From Methanothrix sp. (lineage in GTDB: Archaea > Halobacteriota > Methanosarcinia > Methanotrichales > Methanotrichaceae), in contig NZ_JASFYM010000007.1 in NCBI RefSeq assembly GCF_030055635.1, positions 27,411-91,410 of the forward strand: DNA of 64,000 bases. Reading direction: 5' to 3'. The first letter of the stretch is position 1. Every line of letters starts with the position of its first letter. Below, one piece after another: positions 1 through 7,704 of this stretch. Position numbers and translations under genes: made by a program. A model generated the notes under the pieces. The model was not told the DNA's origin and ran no database searches. It was given only the letters and a program-made list of their open reading frames with translations.

Positions 1-1857
1 CGCTGGGTTGCGGAGGGCGTGGTCGATGGGATCTGGCAGTACGGCAATGCACTGGGTGTGCCGGTCATAGCTGGAGATGTCGTTTTCAGCAGATGCTTCG
101 ACTACAACTGTCTCGTCAACGTGGTTGCGATTGGTGTTGTCAGAAGAGACGAGATCATAAGGTCGCGCGCGCCTCCAGGTTCTGGCGAGAGGGGCTATGA
201 TGTCATCCTTGTCGGAAAGCCGACAGACTCCTCAGGCTTTGGTGGAGTGGTATTCGCATCAGACACGCTCAGGGAGGAAGAGGAGGAGACGAACCGCGGA
301 GCGGTACAGATCCCGGATCCCTTCCTCAAGAACGTTCTCTTCAAGGCCAATGACGATCTCTTCAGGCTCGTGCGCGAGGATGGCGTCGAGATAGGATTCA
401 AGGATCTGGGCGGTGGGGGGCTCACCTGTGCATCATCAGAGATGGGAGCGGCCGGTGGCTACGGAATGGAGATCGATCTCGACATGCTCCACGTCGCGGG
501 CGATTTTCCGCCTGAGGTTCTGTGCATAGCCGAGACACAGGAGAGGTTCCTGATAATAGCTCCCAGGGAACTCCGCGAGAGGATTCTCAGGATATACAAC
601 GAGGACTGGGACCTGCCGAACGTGTATGAGGGCGCCAGGGCGAGCGTGATAGGCAGGATGGCAGCCCACGACAGATACATCGTCCGTCACAGAGGGAGAG
701 AGGTTGTGAATGTACCCATAAAGCACCTCACGGGAGGAATAAGGTACGAGAGGGCCTGGCGGCCCAGGATCAGGAACCTCGTCGAGCCTGATGTGAGAAT
801 GCCGGAGGATATCAACAGAGTGATGCTTGAGCTGCTCTCCTCCCCGAACATAGCCTCAAGGGAGCACATCTACAGGTACTACGATACAGAGGTTCAGGGG
901 AACACAGTGATACGGCCTGGAGAGGCGGATGCAGGCCTCATCGCCCCGATCAGGGGAAGGGACTTCGGGATCGCGCTGTCCGTGGATTCAAACCCGTTTT
1001 ACGGAAGGATAAGCCCGTACTGGGGAGGGGCCACGGCGGTCGCTGAGGCGATGAGGAACGTTGCAGCCATAGGCGCAACCCCCTCGACACTCACAGACTG
1101 CCTGAACTTCGGCAACCCGGAGAAGCCCGAGGCCTTCTGGGAGTTCAGGGAATCTGTTCGCGGTCTGGCCGATGCTGCCAGGAACCTATGGCTCAAGGGT
1201 TATCCGGGGCAGCCAGTACCCATAGTCTCGGGGAACGTGAGCTTCTACAACGAGTCCCCGGAGGGGGCTGTAGACCCATCGCCTGTCATAGCATGTGTCG
1301 GTATAATGAAGGACATCAGCAAGGCGATCACGATGTCCTTGAAGGAAGATGGTGACGGATTGTACCTTCTCGGTCCCAGGTTCGATGAGCTCGGCGGCTC
1401 AGAGTACTACCGCGTCATCTGGGGAGTCACAGGGGCGAACGTGCCTGTTGTCAGGTTCCCGCTGGAGAGATCCATGATCTACACAGTCGTAGATGCTGTG
1501 GACCGTGAGATACTGCGGGCAGCTCACGACATATCGAACGGCGGGATGGCGATAACAGCGGCCGAGATGTGCATGCTCTCCGATCATGGAATCTCCATCG
1601 ACATATCCGATCTGGGTGATATGCGATCCGACAGGATCCTCTTCTCAGAGTCCTCAGGATTCGTGGTGGAGGTTGTGGATGGAGCGGAGGAGGAGTTCGT
1701 AAGCATAGCCAGGAGTCACAACCTCAATCCCGTGAGGCTCGGCACTGTCTCGACCGGCAGCATGGAGATTGTGAGGGATGGAAAGGTGCTTGTGAGGCTC
1801 GATCCGGAGGACGCAAGGGAGGCCTGGAGCTCTGGCCTGAGGGAGGCGATGAGATGA
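1..1857 (+). CDS. purL: Phosphoribosylformylglycinamidine synthase subunit PurL (5' truncated by window edge)
   Basis: ATP-dependent synthetase subunit of FGAM synthase, the fourth step of purine biosynthesis, which uses ammonia delivered from PurQ. The reading frame is open to base 1, so the N-terminus lies outside the window. About 618 residues are present against roughly 710-740 for the small archaeal/Bacillus-type PurL, so around 100-130 residues are missing. Visible PurL features are the YGN..G.P...G segment near the start, a glycine-rich GFGGVVFAS segment, and the C-terminal SGNVSFYNES and AHDISNGG segments typical of the two AIRS-like halves. The stop overlaps purQ by 4 bp (ATGA), so the two are translationally coupled. 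The first in-frame GTG at base 19 is internal and is not the start. Confidence 0.95.
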   Translation, partial: RWVAEGVVDGIWQYGNALGVPVIAGDVVFSRCFDYNCLVNVVAIGVVRRDEIIRSRAPPGSGERGYDVILVGKPTDSSGFGGVVFASDTLREEEEETNRGAVQIPDPFLKNVLFKANDDLFRLVREDGVEIGFKDLGGGGLTCASSEMGAAGGYGMEIDLDMLHVAGDFPPEVLCIAETQERFLIIAPRELRERILRIYNEDWDLPNVYEGARASVIGRMAAHDRYIVRHRGREVVNVPIKHLTGGIRYERAWRPRIRNLVEPDVRMPEDINRVMLELLSSPNIASREHIYRYYDTEVQGNTVIRPGEADAGLIAPIRGRDFGIALSVDSNPFYGRISPYWGGATAVAEAMRNVAAIGATPSTLTDCLNFGNPEKPEAFWEFRESVRGLADAARNLWLKGYPGQPVPIVSGNVSFYNESPEGAVDPSPVIACVGIMKDISKAITMSLKEDGDGLYLLGPRFDELGGSEYYRVIWGVTGANVPVVRFPLERSMIYTVVDAVDREILRAAHDISNGGMAITAAEMCMLSDHGISIDISDLGDMRSDRILFSESSGFVVEVVDGAEEEFVSIARSHNLNPVRLGTVSTGSMEIVRDGKVLVRLDPEDAREAWSSGLREAMR

Positions 1858-2642
1858 GGATCGCTGTGATGCAGTTCCCGGGCACGAACTGCGAGCATGA
1901 GACGCTTGTGGCTGTAAAGGAGTGCGGCATGGATGGGGAGATCTTCAGATGGAACCGGCCCGAGCAGGAGCTCTGCGGGTTCGATGGGTATGTGATACCA
2001 GGAGGCTTCTCGTACCAGGACAGGGTGCGCGCTGGGGTTATAGCGTCCAAGGAGCCAGTCATGGCCACACTGAGGGAGGAAGCGGAGAGGGGAAAGCCGA
2101 TCATAGGGATATGCAACGGATTTCAGATACTCGTGGAGTCAGGAATACTCCCGTTCGGGGATGGGGTGAGGCTGGCGCTCGCGCAGAACGTCATGATCCG
2201 AGGGGGAGAGATAGTGCGCCGCGGATACTACTGCGCCTGGACGATGCTCAGGCATGATGCTGAGGAGAGGAGATGCAGCGGATCCTACATTCTGAGGAGA
2301 GGGGATATCCTGAGCATACCGATCGCGCACGCTGAGGGGAACCTTGTTGCAGCTGATAAAAAAATCATCGAGAGGCTCATCGATAACGACCAGATCGTTT
2401 TCAGGTACTGCAGCGAGCGGGGGGAGGTAATCAACGAGTTTCCAGTTAATGTGAACGGTTCCACGGAGAACATCGCCGGCATATGCAACCCCGAGGGCAA
2501 CGTCCTTGGGATGATGCCCCATCCAGAGAGAGCGTTCTTCGCATGGCAGCTCCCGCGGAAGCACCCCAGGGCGCTGGGATACGGCCCGGGGAGGCTGATC
2601 TTTGAATCGATGAAGAGATACATAGAGGAGAGGAGATCATGA
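1854..2642 (+). CDS. purQ: Phosphoribosylformylglycinamidine synthase subunit PurQ (glutamine amidotransferase)
   Basis: Glutaminase subunit that releases ammonia for PurL. It is a 262-residue class I amidotransferase. The nucleophile lies in GICNGFQIL (Cys87), and the partner His/Glu lie in the PHPERA motif (His223, Glu225). The N-terminus MRIAVMQFPGTN is typical of PurQ, which fixes the ATG start. The gene overlaps purL by 4 bp and the downstream purS-type gene by 4 bp, so all FGAM synthase subunits lie in one coupled operon. The length is slightly above the 225-residue bacterial form, with an insert between the two catalytic motifs. Confidence 0.95.
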   Translation: MRIAVMQFPGTNCEHETLVAVKECGMDGEIFRWNRPEQELCGFDGYVIPGGFSYQDRVRAGVIASKEPVMATLREEAERGKPIIGICNGFQILVESGILPFGDGVRLALAQNVMIRGGEIVRRGYYCAWTMLRHDAEERRCSGSYILRRGDILSIPIAHAEGNLVAADKKIIERLIDNDQIVFRYCSERGEVINEFPVNVNGSTENIAGICNPEGNVLGMMPHPERAFFAWQLPRKHPRALGYGPGRLIFESMKRYIEERRS

Positions 2643-3115
2643 TCATCAATCTCAGAGTATGGCTCAAGATACCCGACGCCGAGGCTGCCACCGTGAAGAA
2701 CACCCTCCTGAGGCGCATGGGCTACCAGGGCATCGTCAGGGATGTCAAACGCGAAAGACTGCTGAGCATAGAGGCAGATGATGTGAGCGATCCAGACTCC
2801 CTGATAAAACAGCTCACAAGGGAGCTGGTCAACGAGAACAAGGAGAGCTTCGCGGTCTCTGTGGACTCCCTCGAGCTGAGCAACGGCTGTGTTCCTGTGA
2901 AGGTGAGCCTCTGGATCGAGGACGGCGAGGCCATATCGATAAGAGATCGCCTCGTGAAGAGACTGGGGCTGAAGATGATCAGATCTGTGGAGCGGGCCAA
3001 CATCTGGAAGCTCTACATAGATGGGGATGATCCGGAGGCTGTGGCCAGGAGGATCGCAGAGGAGCTCCTGGTCAACCCGAACAAAGACAGGTATGAGATT
3101 ATTAAATTGAGCTGA
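2639..3115 (+). CDS. purS: Tandem (duplicated) PurS-domain protein, FGAM synthase accessory subunit
   Basis: PurS is normally an about 80-residue protein that dimerises and bridges PurL and PurQ. This product has 158 residues and reads as two consecutive PurS-like units. Residues about 1-75 begin LRVWLKIPDAEA; residues about 86-158 begin VKVSLWIEDGEA and end LLVNPNKDRYEI, which matches the classic PurS C-terminal LLANP..EDYEI pattern. Each unit has the same order: beta strand, helix with R-MGY or R-LGL, strand, acidic D-D-P turn, helix. Four-base overlap with purQ. The first unit is the more diverged (NENKESFAVSV in place of NPxxxxYEI). I infer a single-chain PurS dimer; the assignment as FGAM synthase subunit rests on the repeat pattern and the operon. 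Confidence 0.85.
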   Translation: MIINLRVWLKIPDAEAATVKNTLLRRMGYQGIVRDVKRERLLSIEADDVSDPDSLIKQLTRELVNENKESFAVSVDSLELSNGCVPVKVSLWIEDGEAISIRDRLVKRLGLKMIRSVERANIWKLYIDGDDPEAVARRIAEELLVNPNKDRYEIIKLS

Positions 3116-3541
3116 TGTCAGGTCCGGACATCCCGGAATTCATTTTGTTTTCGCTCTTGGCTCATCTCCGCGAATTATCGGAAAGCCGGATTGATCCGGA
3201 TTTTCGGCATCTGTGAAGCCTCATTTTTCGCCATTCTCACCAATCCGCTAATTCACCTCGATGAGCCTCGCTCTTTTTGTGGTTTGTAAATTGCTGGCCA
3301 TGCAGGCTGTCTGCAGGGCTGTCTGCAGAAAGCACTTATAGAAACTTCGGGGGTGTAGGGGTAGCGGATACCCCGCGCCTCAGGGCAGGTAGGAGCGTAC
3401 CAACCCCAGTAAGATTTATCTTCTGTACAGAATACTCTCCTGAGATGCCTTCAGGCCTGACAAGACTCTCAGCATGAAAAGTGATCAACCCGGCGTATGA
3501 ACTGGTAAGGATGGTAAACTCAGAAAAGGAGGCAACGTGTC
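3116..3541. other. Intergenic stretch without a convincing gene
   Basis: About 425 bases between purS and the TIGR04255 cassette. It contains an imperfect hairpin at about 3180-3206 (GCCGGAT/ATCCGG core), plausibly a processing or termination structure after the purine operon. It also contains a 12-bp tandem duplication at 3305-3328. A GC-rich patch at 3340-3400 superficially resembles a transposon end. The only open frame (3277-3477) has no recognisable family and no ribosome site. An AAGGAGG Shine-Dalgarno at 3526-3532 belongs to the next gene. Confidence 0.5.
3305..3328. repeat. 12-bp perfect tandem duplication
   Basis: GGCTGTCTGCAG occurs twice head to tail (3305-3316 and 3317-3328), in the gap upstream of the accessory cassette. 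It is a simple local duplication with no visible coding role. Confidence 0.7.
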
Positions 3542-4279
3542 GTGAGTAAAAGATATGCTGCTCCCCCTATTGTAGAGGCGGTTTGTGAATTCAGGCTAAC
3601 CCCGGATACAACCTGGGACCTGGTAGTACCTGGCTTGTTCTACGAAAAGGTGAAGGGCACGTTTCCTAAGAGGGAACAGCGGATAGTTCAGCAGATTGAT
3701 CTCACGCCGGGGCCGACGGGTTTACAACAGCAGATCCGGACGAGCGAACGGATCCTGTTCTTCACGGAAGACATGAAGAAGATCGCTCAGATCGGACCTC
3801 GCTTGTTAGTGATTAATGTGCTCAAGCCTTATCCTTCCTGGGATGGTTTTAAACCTCTAATTGAGATTGGCTGGAGCAGTTTAAAGGATGTCGCAGAAAT
3901 TAGGGGTATCGAACGTATTGGTCTGCGTTATATCAATCGGGTAGAACTACCTGCTCAAAATGTAGATTTATCCAAGTACTTTGAGTTCTATCCGTTCGTG
4001 GGGCGAAGGCTTCCTCAACAAATGATATCTTTCCTCACGGGAGCAGAATTCTCTTACGCCGATGATAGAGACCATTGCCGTGTGCAGCTTGCTCCCGCAC
4101 CAGGAGCGGAGGGCAAAAGCATCTTCATGCTGGATATAGATTACTTCCTGACCCGTCCGCGCGGCATAGAAATTGCAGATGCTATAGATTGGGTCGAGGA
4201 AGCCCATAAAAGAGTGGAGGAAATTTTCGAGGGGTGTATCTCAAATACACTAAGAGAGATGTTTAAGGAGGTGAAGTAA
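3542..4279 (+). CDS. TIGR04255 family protein
   Basis: 245 residues of unknown biochemical function, recognised as the sporadically distributed TIGR04255 family from the opening PPIVEAVCEFR motif and the internal RIGLRYINR segment. The GTG start at 3542 is chosen because AAGGAGG (3526-3532) sits at normal distance. No signal peptide or membrane segment is seen, so it is probably cytoplasmic. The next gene begins immediately after its stop codon, and a HEPN-like gene follows, so the three look like one transcription unit. Codon use is more AT-rich than in neighbouring purine genes, which suggests acquisition by transfer. Members of this family often occur in accessory islands; a defence or regulatory role here is inference only. 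Confidence 0.8.
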   Translation: MSKRYAAPPIVEAVCEFRLTPDTTWDLVVPGLFYEKVKGTFPKREQRIVQQIDLTPGPTGLQQQIRTSERILFFTEDMKKIAQIGPRLLVINVLKPYPSWDGFKPLIEIGWSSLKDVAEIRGIERIGLRYINRVELPAQNVDLSKYFEFYPFVGRRLPQQMISFLTGAEFSYADDRDHCRVQLAPAPGAEGKSIFMLDIDYFLTRPRGIEIADAIDWVEEAHKRVEEIFEGCISNTLREMFKEVK

Positions 4280-4753
4280 ATGGCGACCAGCGTAATGCTG
4301 CGTGGCAATTTATGGGGGATACCCCCCGAAACGTCCCTCTTAGTCCGGACTGCTTCCCAAGAGTTCTCACAAGAACCCGCCGAATCAAAAACAGAGTTAA
4401 TCGTAACAGAGTCTATCGTTATTGAGTTACTTCGAAATGTGGAAACGCAAGGAGTTCTCTTAACTCACCCCGAAGAGATTTACGACTACATCTTGCGGTT
4501 TCCAGATTTGATAGGGGTTATTGATAAGGTGGTGTTGATAGCTCGTACTTATCTCCAGGATGCGCAGCTTTGCCTGGAGGTTTATCACGATCCAGAGAGC
4601 AACGATGAGCATCTAGTGCTTTATGCGAGATGGAGGGTGTACGATGAGCAGACTATGGACCGGATCAGATTTGTCAGAGACCAGTACCGGCATTTGCTTG
4701 CCGGTAAATCAGGATGGTTAATTCTAACAACTGACTTTCGGCAGCCGGTGTAG
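4280..4753 (+). CDS. Uncharacterised protein, partner of the TIGR04255 gene
   Basis: 157 residues that I do not assign to a named family. The ATG directly follows the TAA of the TIGR04255 gene, and GGAGG in that gene's last codons serves as ribosome site. The sequence is mixed alpha/beta and soluble, with an acidic helical middle (HPEEIYDYILRFPDL), then strand-rich LCLEVYHDP and LVLYARW segments. The tight coupling to the TIGR04255 gene and the following HEPN-like gene suggests a complex or a toxin/antitoxin-like set, but no catalytic motif is visible. Base composition is AT-richer than the flanking core genes. Confidence 0.65.
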   Translation: MATSVMLRGNLWGIPPETSLLVRTASQEFSQEPAESKTELIVTESIVIELLRNVETQGVLLTHPEEIYDYILRFPDLIGVIDKVVLIARTYLQDAQLCLEVYHDPESNDEHLVLYARWRVYDEQTMDRIRFVRDQYRHLLAGKSGWLILTTDFRQPV

Positions 4754-4760
4754 ATGAGGA

Positions 4761-5129
4761 ATGCCTTTCGACTGGGTGGAGTTTCTAGCTCTTGCGCGCG
4801 ATTTGCAGGGCTGCTCAGGCCAATCTTACTCAGAACAGGCAGCAAGCCGGTCATCCGTCAGCAGGGCATACTATGCCGCATTTTGTCACACACGCAACTA
4901 TGCTGAAAGAAATCTGGGCTTTAAGCGCACAAGGACGGGACGAGACCATAGATCTCTCAGAGATCATTTGAGAAACCTTGGGCAACCCTGGGATGAGATT
5001 GCTGAAGATCTGGAAGACCTCCAAAAATGGCGTAACATGTGTGATTATGATGATGTAGTTCTGAACCTCAAGTACATTGTACAAGATGCTCTTAAAACTG
5101 CTGAGAAGGTAATAAAAGATTGCAGCTGA
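4761..5129 (+). CDS. HEPN-like domain protein
   Basis: 122 residues, all-helical. It carries the SRAYYAAFCHTRNYAE helix (residues about 34-49) and a C-terminal KWRNMCDYDD segment (residues about 89-98), which resembles the R-N-x-A-D-Y signature of the HEPN/UPF0332 group. The R-x4-6-H ribonuclease motif of catalytic HEPN toxins is not complete (no His after RNMCDY), so it may be a non-catalytic or substrate-binding HEPN. The ATG at 4761 follows GATGAGGA and lies 7 bp after the previous stop. It is the third gene of the TIGR04255 cassette. The fold assignment is by motif only. Confidence 0.6.
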   Translation: MPFDWVEFLALARDLQGCSGQSYSEQAASRSSVSRAYYAAFCHTRNYAERNLGFKRTRTGRDHRSLRDHLRNLGQPWDEIAEDLEDLQKWRNMCDYDDVVLNLKYIVQDALKTAEKVIKDCS

Positions 5130-5147
5130 TGCTACCTTTGACACCGA

Positions 5148-5402
5148 TTAGCGCTCGTCTCTTTCCACGATCCTGATCTCCTCCTCGGTCAGCCCGTACA
5201 GCTCGTAGACGAGCCTGTCGATCTCTATGTCAGTGGCGTCGATCTGGCGCTGGATCACGTCACGCTCGTGAGAGGTGCGGGCGTCTCGCACCCTCTTATG
5301 CAGCGAGAGCATCTGCTCGACCAGCGCCACCATCCGATCATGACGGGCGACATCCGCAGGGTCGGAGAAGTCGATTTGACGGATTGGGATTTTTTCGATG
5401 GC
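5148..5402 (-). pseudogene. C-terminal remnant of a type IIG (Eco57I-like) restriction-modification enzyme
   Basis: On the minus strand the open frame reads KIPIRQIDFSDPADVARHD, then helical segments ending QIDATDIEIDRLVYELYGL and TEEEIRIVE. This is the typical last 85 residues of large type IIG methyltransferase-nucleases. An in-frame stop at 5403-5405 precedes it, and no methyltransferase or nuclease motifs (NPPY, PD..EAK) follow upstream. The rest of the about 1000-residue gene is therefore gone. An ATG at 5333 could give a 61-residue product, but it would have no catalytic part. It marks the border of the accessory island. Confidence 0.75.
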
Positions 5403-5608
5403 TCATCTGGTGAATCAGCGGACTGCCAGAGGATGATGGGAAATATACTCCAACTATCCCTAAAGACTCGAGCTGCATCCCTGATATCTCGCGGAGATGC
5501 GCCAGCACATGGAAGCCACCCCCCCGATGGCCATCTCAACAATAGCAGACCGCCAGAGATGCTCGACGACGAAAAGCTTGATCTGATATCGCATAGTAGT
5601 CTTTTGGT

Positions 5609-6817
5609 ATGAACCAGAAAGAGGCTATAGATAGGGCGAAGGAGCATTTCGGCAGGCTTCTGGAGGAGCAGCTTGCGAGGGTGGAGCAGATGAAGGCTGC
5701 CGGCGGCTGGGTGGACTACAGCAGCCTGAAGCCACTGATCATAGGATACGTCGATGGCGATGGGATAGGCCCGTACATAACAGCCGAGGCCATAAGGGTT
5801 CTCCAGAGCCTCCTCAGAGATGAGATCGAGAGGGGAGATGTGGAGCTCAGAAAGATCGGGGGGCTCAGCATAGAGGAGCGGGCAAGGGCGATGAAGGCCC
5901 TTCCCGATGATGCTCTTGAGGCCCTGAAGAAGTGCCATGTGATCCTAAAGGGCCCGCTCACAACTCCGAAGAAGGGCGACCCCTGGCCGAACCTGGAGAG
6001 CGCAAACGTGGCGATGCGCCGCGAGCTGGATCTCTTCGCAAACGTGAGGCCTGTCTCCATACCCTCAGAGGGGATAGACTGGGTCTTCTTCAGGGAGAAC
6101 ACCGAGGGCGAGTATGTCCTCGGAAGCAAGGGCCTCAACGTCACTGAAGATCTGGCGGTCGACTTCAAGGTTATAACCACACAGGGCTCTGAGCGGATAA
6201 TACGCCTCGCCTTCGATTATGCGAGGAGGAACAACATCAACAGGGTATCTGTGGTGACAAAGGCAAATGTCGTGAAAACAACAGACGGGAAGTTCCTCGA
6301 GATCGCGAGATCCATCGCTAAAGAGTACCCTGAGATAACCTTCGACGACTGGTTTGTCGACATAATGGCGGCGAAGCTCGTGGATACAAAGAGGAGACGG
6401 GATTTCAGGGTGATAGTCCTCCCGAACCTCTATGGGGACATACTCACTGATGAGGCTGCAGAGTTCCAGGGAGGCGTGGGGACAGCAGGAAGCGCGAACA
6501 TAGGCAAGAGATACGCCATGTTCGAGGCGATACACGGCTCGGCTCCAAGGATGGTCCAGGAGGGGAGGGCGCAGTACGCGGATCCATCGAGCATCATGCG
6601 CGCCTCGACGATGCTGCTCCGCCATGTCGGGATGGTTGACAAGGCGAGAAAGCTCGAGATGGCTCTTGACATCTGCGGTCAGTTCGAGAGGAAACTTGTG
6701 ATGACCGGCAGGCCTGGAGGTGCCACCGGCAGGGAGTTCGCGGATTATGTTATAGAGACGATGAACTCTGAGGATCTCGAGAGCAGATGGCTCTCCTACA
6801 CAGGCAAAGGGATTTAG
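5609..6817 (+). CDS. icd: Isocitrate/isopropylmalate dehydrogenase family protein, probably isocitrate dehydrogenase
   Basis: 402-residue beta-decarboxylating dehydrogenase. Isocitrate-type substrate residues can be read: Ser131, Asn133, Arg137 and Arg147 in the segment ESANVAMRRELDLFANVRP, matching the S-x-N-x3-R...R pattern of isocitrate dehydrogenase. Isopropylmalate enzymes lack the Ser/Asn. FFRENTEGEYV (around 160-169), NLYGDILTDEAA and FEAIHGSAP are family hallmarks for substrate, metal and cofactor. The N-terminal 40 residues form an extra helical extension. In an aceticlastic methanogen this enzyme would feed 2-oxoglutarate synthesis. NAD versus NADP preference cannot be settled from the sequence. 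A homoisocitrate/isopropylmalate role remains a lesser alternative. Confidence 0.85.
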   Translation: MNQKEAIDRAKEHFGRLLEEQLARVEQMKAAGGWVDYSSLKPLIIGYVDGDGIGPYITAEAIRVLQSLLRDEIERGDVELRKIGGLSIEERARAMKALPDDALEALKKCHVILKGPLTTPKKGDPWPNLESANVAMRRELDLFANVRPVSIPSEGIDWVFFRENTEGEYVLGSKGLNVTEDLAVDFKVITTQGSERIIRLAFDYARRNNINRVSVVTKANVVKTTDGKFLEIARSIAKEYPEITFDDWFVDIMAAKLVDTKRRRDFRVIVLPNLYGDILTDEAAEFQGGVGTAGSANIGKRYAMFEAIHGSAPRMVQEGRAQYADPSSIMRASTMLLRHVGMVDKARKLEMALDICGQFERKLVMTGRPGGATGREFADYVIETMNSEDLESRWLSYTGKGI

Positions 6818-6840
6818 CCTGAGAGAGCGAGATTACCAGC

Positions 6841-7704
6841 GTGATACAGCTCGCAGAGCGTTTTCTCAGCCTCAGATCAGAGGATGTGATCCTGCTGAGA
6901 GCCATCGAGGCCGGAATGCGCCGGAGGGAGTGGGTGCCCCTCGAGGAGATCTCGGCCATCTCCGGCATACCGGCCTCGAAGGCTGAGTACCATCTCAGGC
7001 TGCTTTCGGGAAGAAAGCTCGTCACCTACACGAAGGTGCCATACGAGGGGTACCAGATCGAGTTTGCTGCATACGATCTTCTCGCCCTTCACGATCTCGT
7101 AAGAAGGGGTTTTGTGGCATCGCTTGGCGACAGGCTGGGCGTAGGCAAGGAGTCTGTCGTCTACGAGGCCCTCGATGATATTCCGATGGTTATAAAGTTC
7201 CACAGGGAGGGCAGGACGAGCTTCTCAAGGGTTAGAAGGGTCAGGGACTATCTCAGGGACAGGCCGAAGGTTGCATGGATATACGCCGCGGCTCTTGCAG
7301 CCAGAACCGAGTTCGAGGTGATGAGGAGGCTTTACCCCTCTGTCTCAGTTCCGAAACCGATTGCAAGAAGCAGGCATGCCGTGGCCATGGAGAGGGTCAC
7401 GGGAGTGCTTCTCACAAAGACAGAGCTTGACGATCCTGAATTCTGTATAAACAGAATCCTCGAGGAGATCGGGAAGGCCTACAGGCTCGGAGTGATACAC
7501 GCAGACCTGAGCGAGTACAACGTCATCGTGGGGGATGACATAACAATAATCGACTGGCCGCAGGCTGTCGGGAGGGATCACGAGAGCGCGGAGGAGCTTC
7601 TCTCGAGGGATGTCTCCAACATACTGAAATACTTTAAGCGCAAATATAAAATAAATCTGAATCCCGGAGATGTTCTCCGAAAGATAAAGGTTGATGATGG
7701 ATAG
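6841..7704 (+). CDS. rio2: RIO2-type serine/threonine kinase/ATPase
   Basis: 287 residues acting in small-subunit ribosome maturation. The N-terminal winged helix (residues about 1-90) is specific to RIO2. The kinase core follows: a flexible P-loop GVGKESVVYEA (100-110), Lys119 in MVIKF, the catalytic loop HADLSEYN (220-227, Asp222) and metal-binding Asp238 in IIDWPQ. GTG start at 6841; a weak purine-rich tract precedes it. The 3' end overlaps the COG2433 gene, so the two are probably co-translated. It lies 23 bp downstream of the dehydrogenase and may share its transcript. Confidence 0.95.
   Translation: MIQLAERFLSLRSEDVILLRAIEAGMRRREWVPLEEISAISGIPASKAEYHLRLLSGRKLVTYTKVPYEGYQIEFAAYDLLALHDLVRRGFVASLGDRLGVGKESVVYEALDDIPMVIKFHREGRTSFSRVRRVRDYLRDRPKVAWIYAAALAARTEFEVMRRLYPSVSVPKPIARSRHAVAMERVTGVLLTKTELDDPEFCINRILEEIGKAYRLGVIHADLSEYNVIVGDDITIIDWPQAVGRDHESAEELLSRDVSNILKYFKRKYKINLNPGDVLRKIKVDDG

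Noticed and set aside
3340..3410. GC-rich patch resembling a tRNA fragment or an IS200/IS605 right end
   Set aside because: No cloverleaf or T-loop motif, and the hairpin is too imperfect to call a transposon end.
3277..3477. 66-residue open frame upstream of the TIGR04255 gene
   Set aside because: No family, no Shine-Dalgarno, GC-rich low-quality sequence; treated as intergenic.
5255..5938. 227-residue minus-strand open frame
   Set aside because: Antisense to the isocitrate dehydrogenase family gene and in a different frame from the type IIG remnant.
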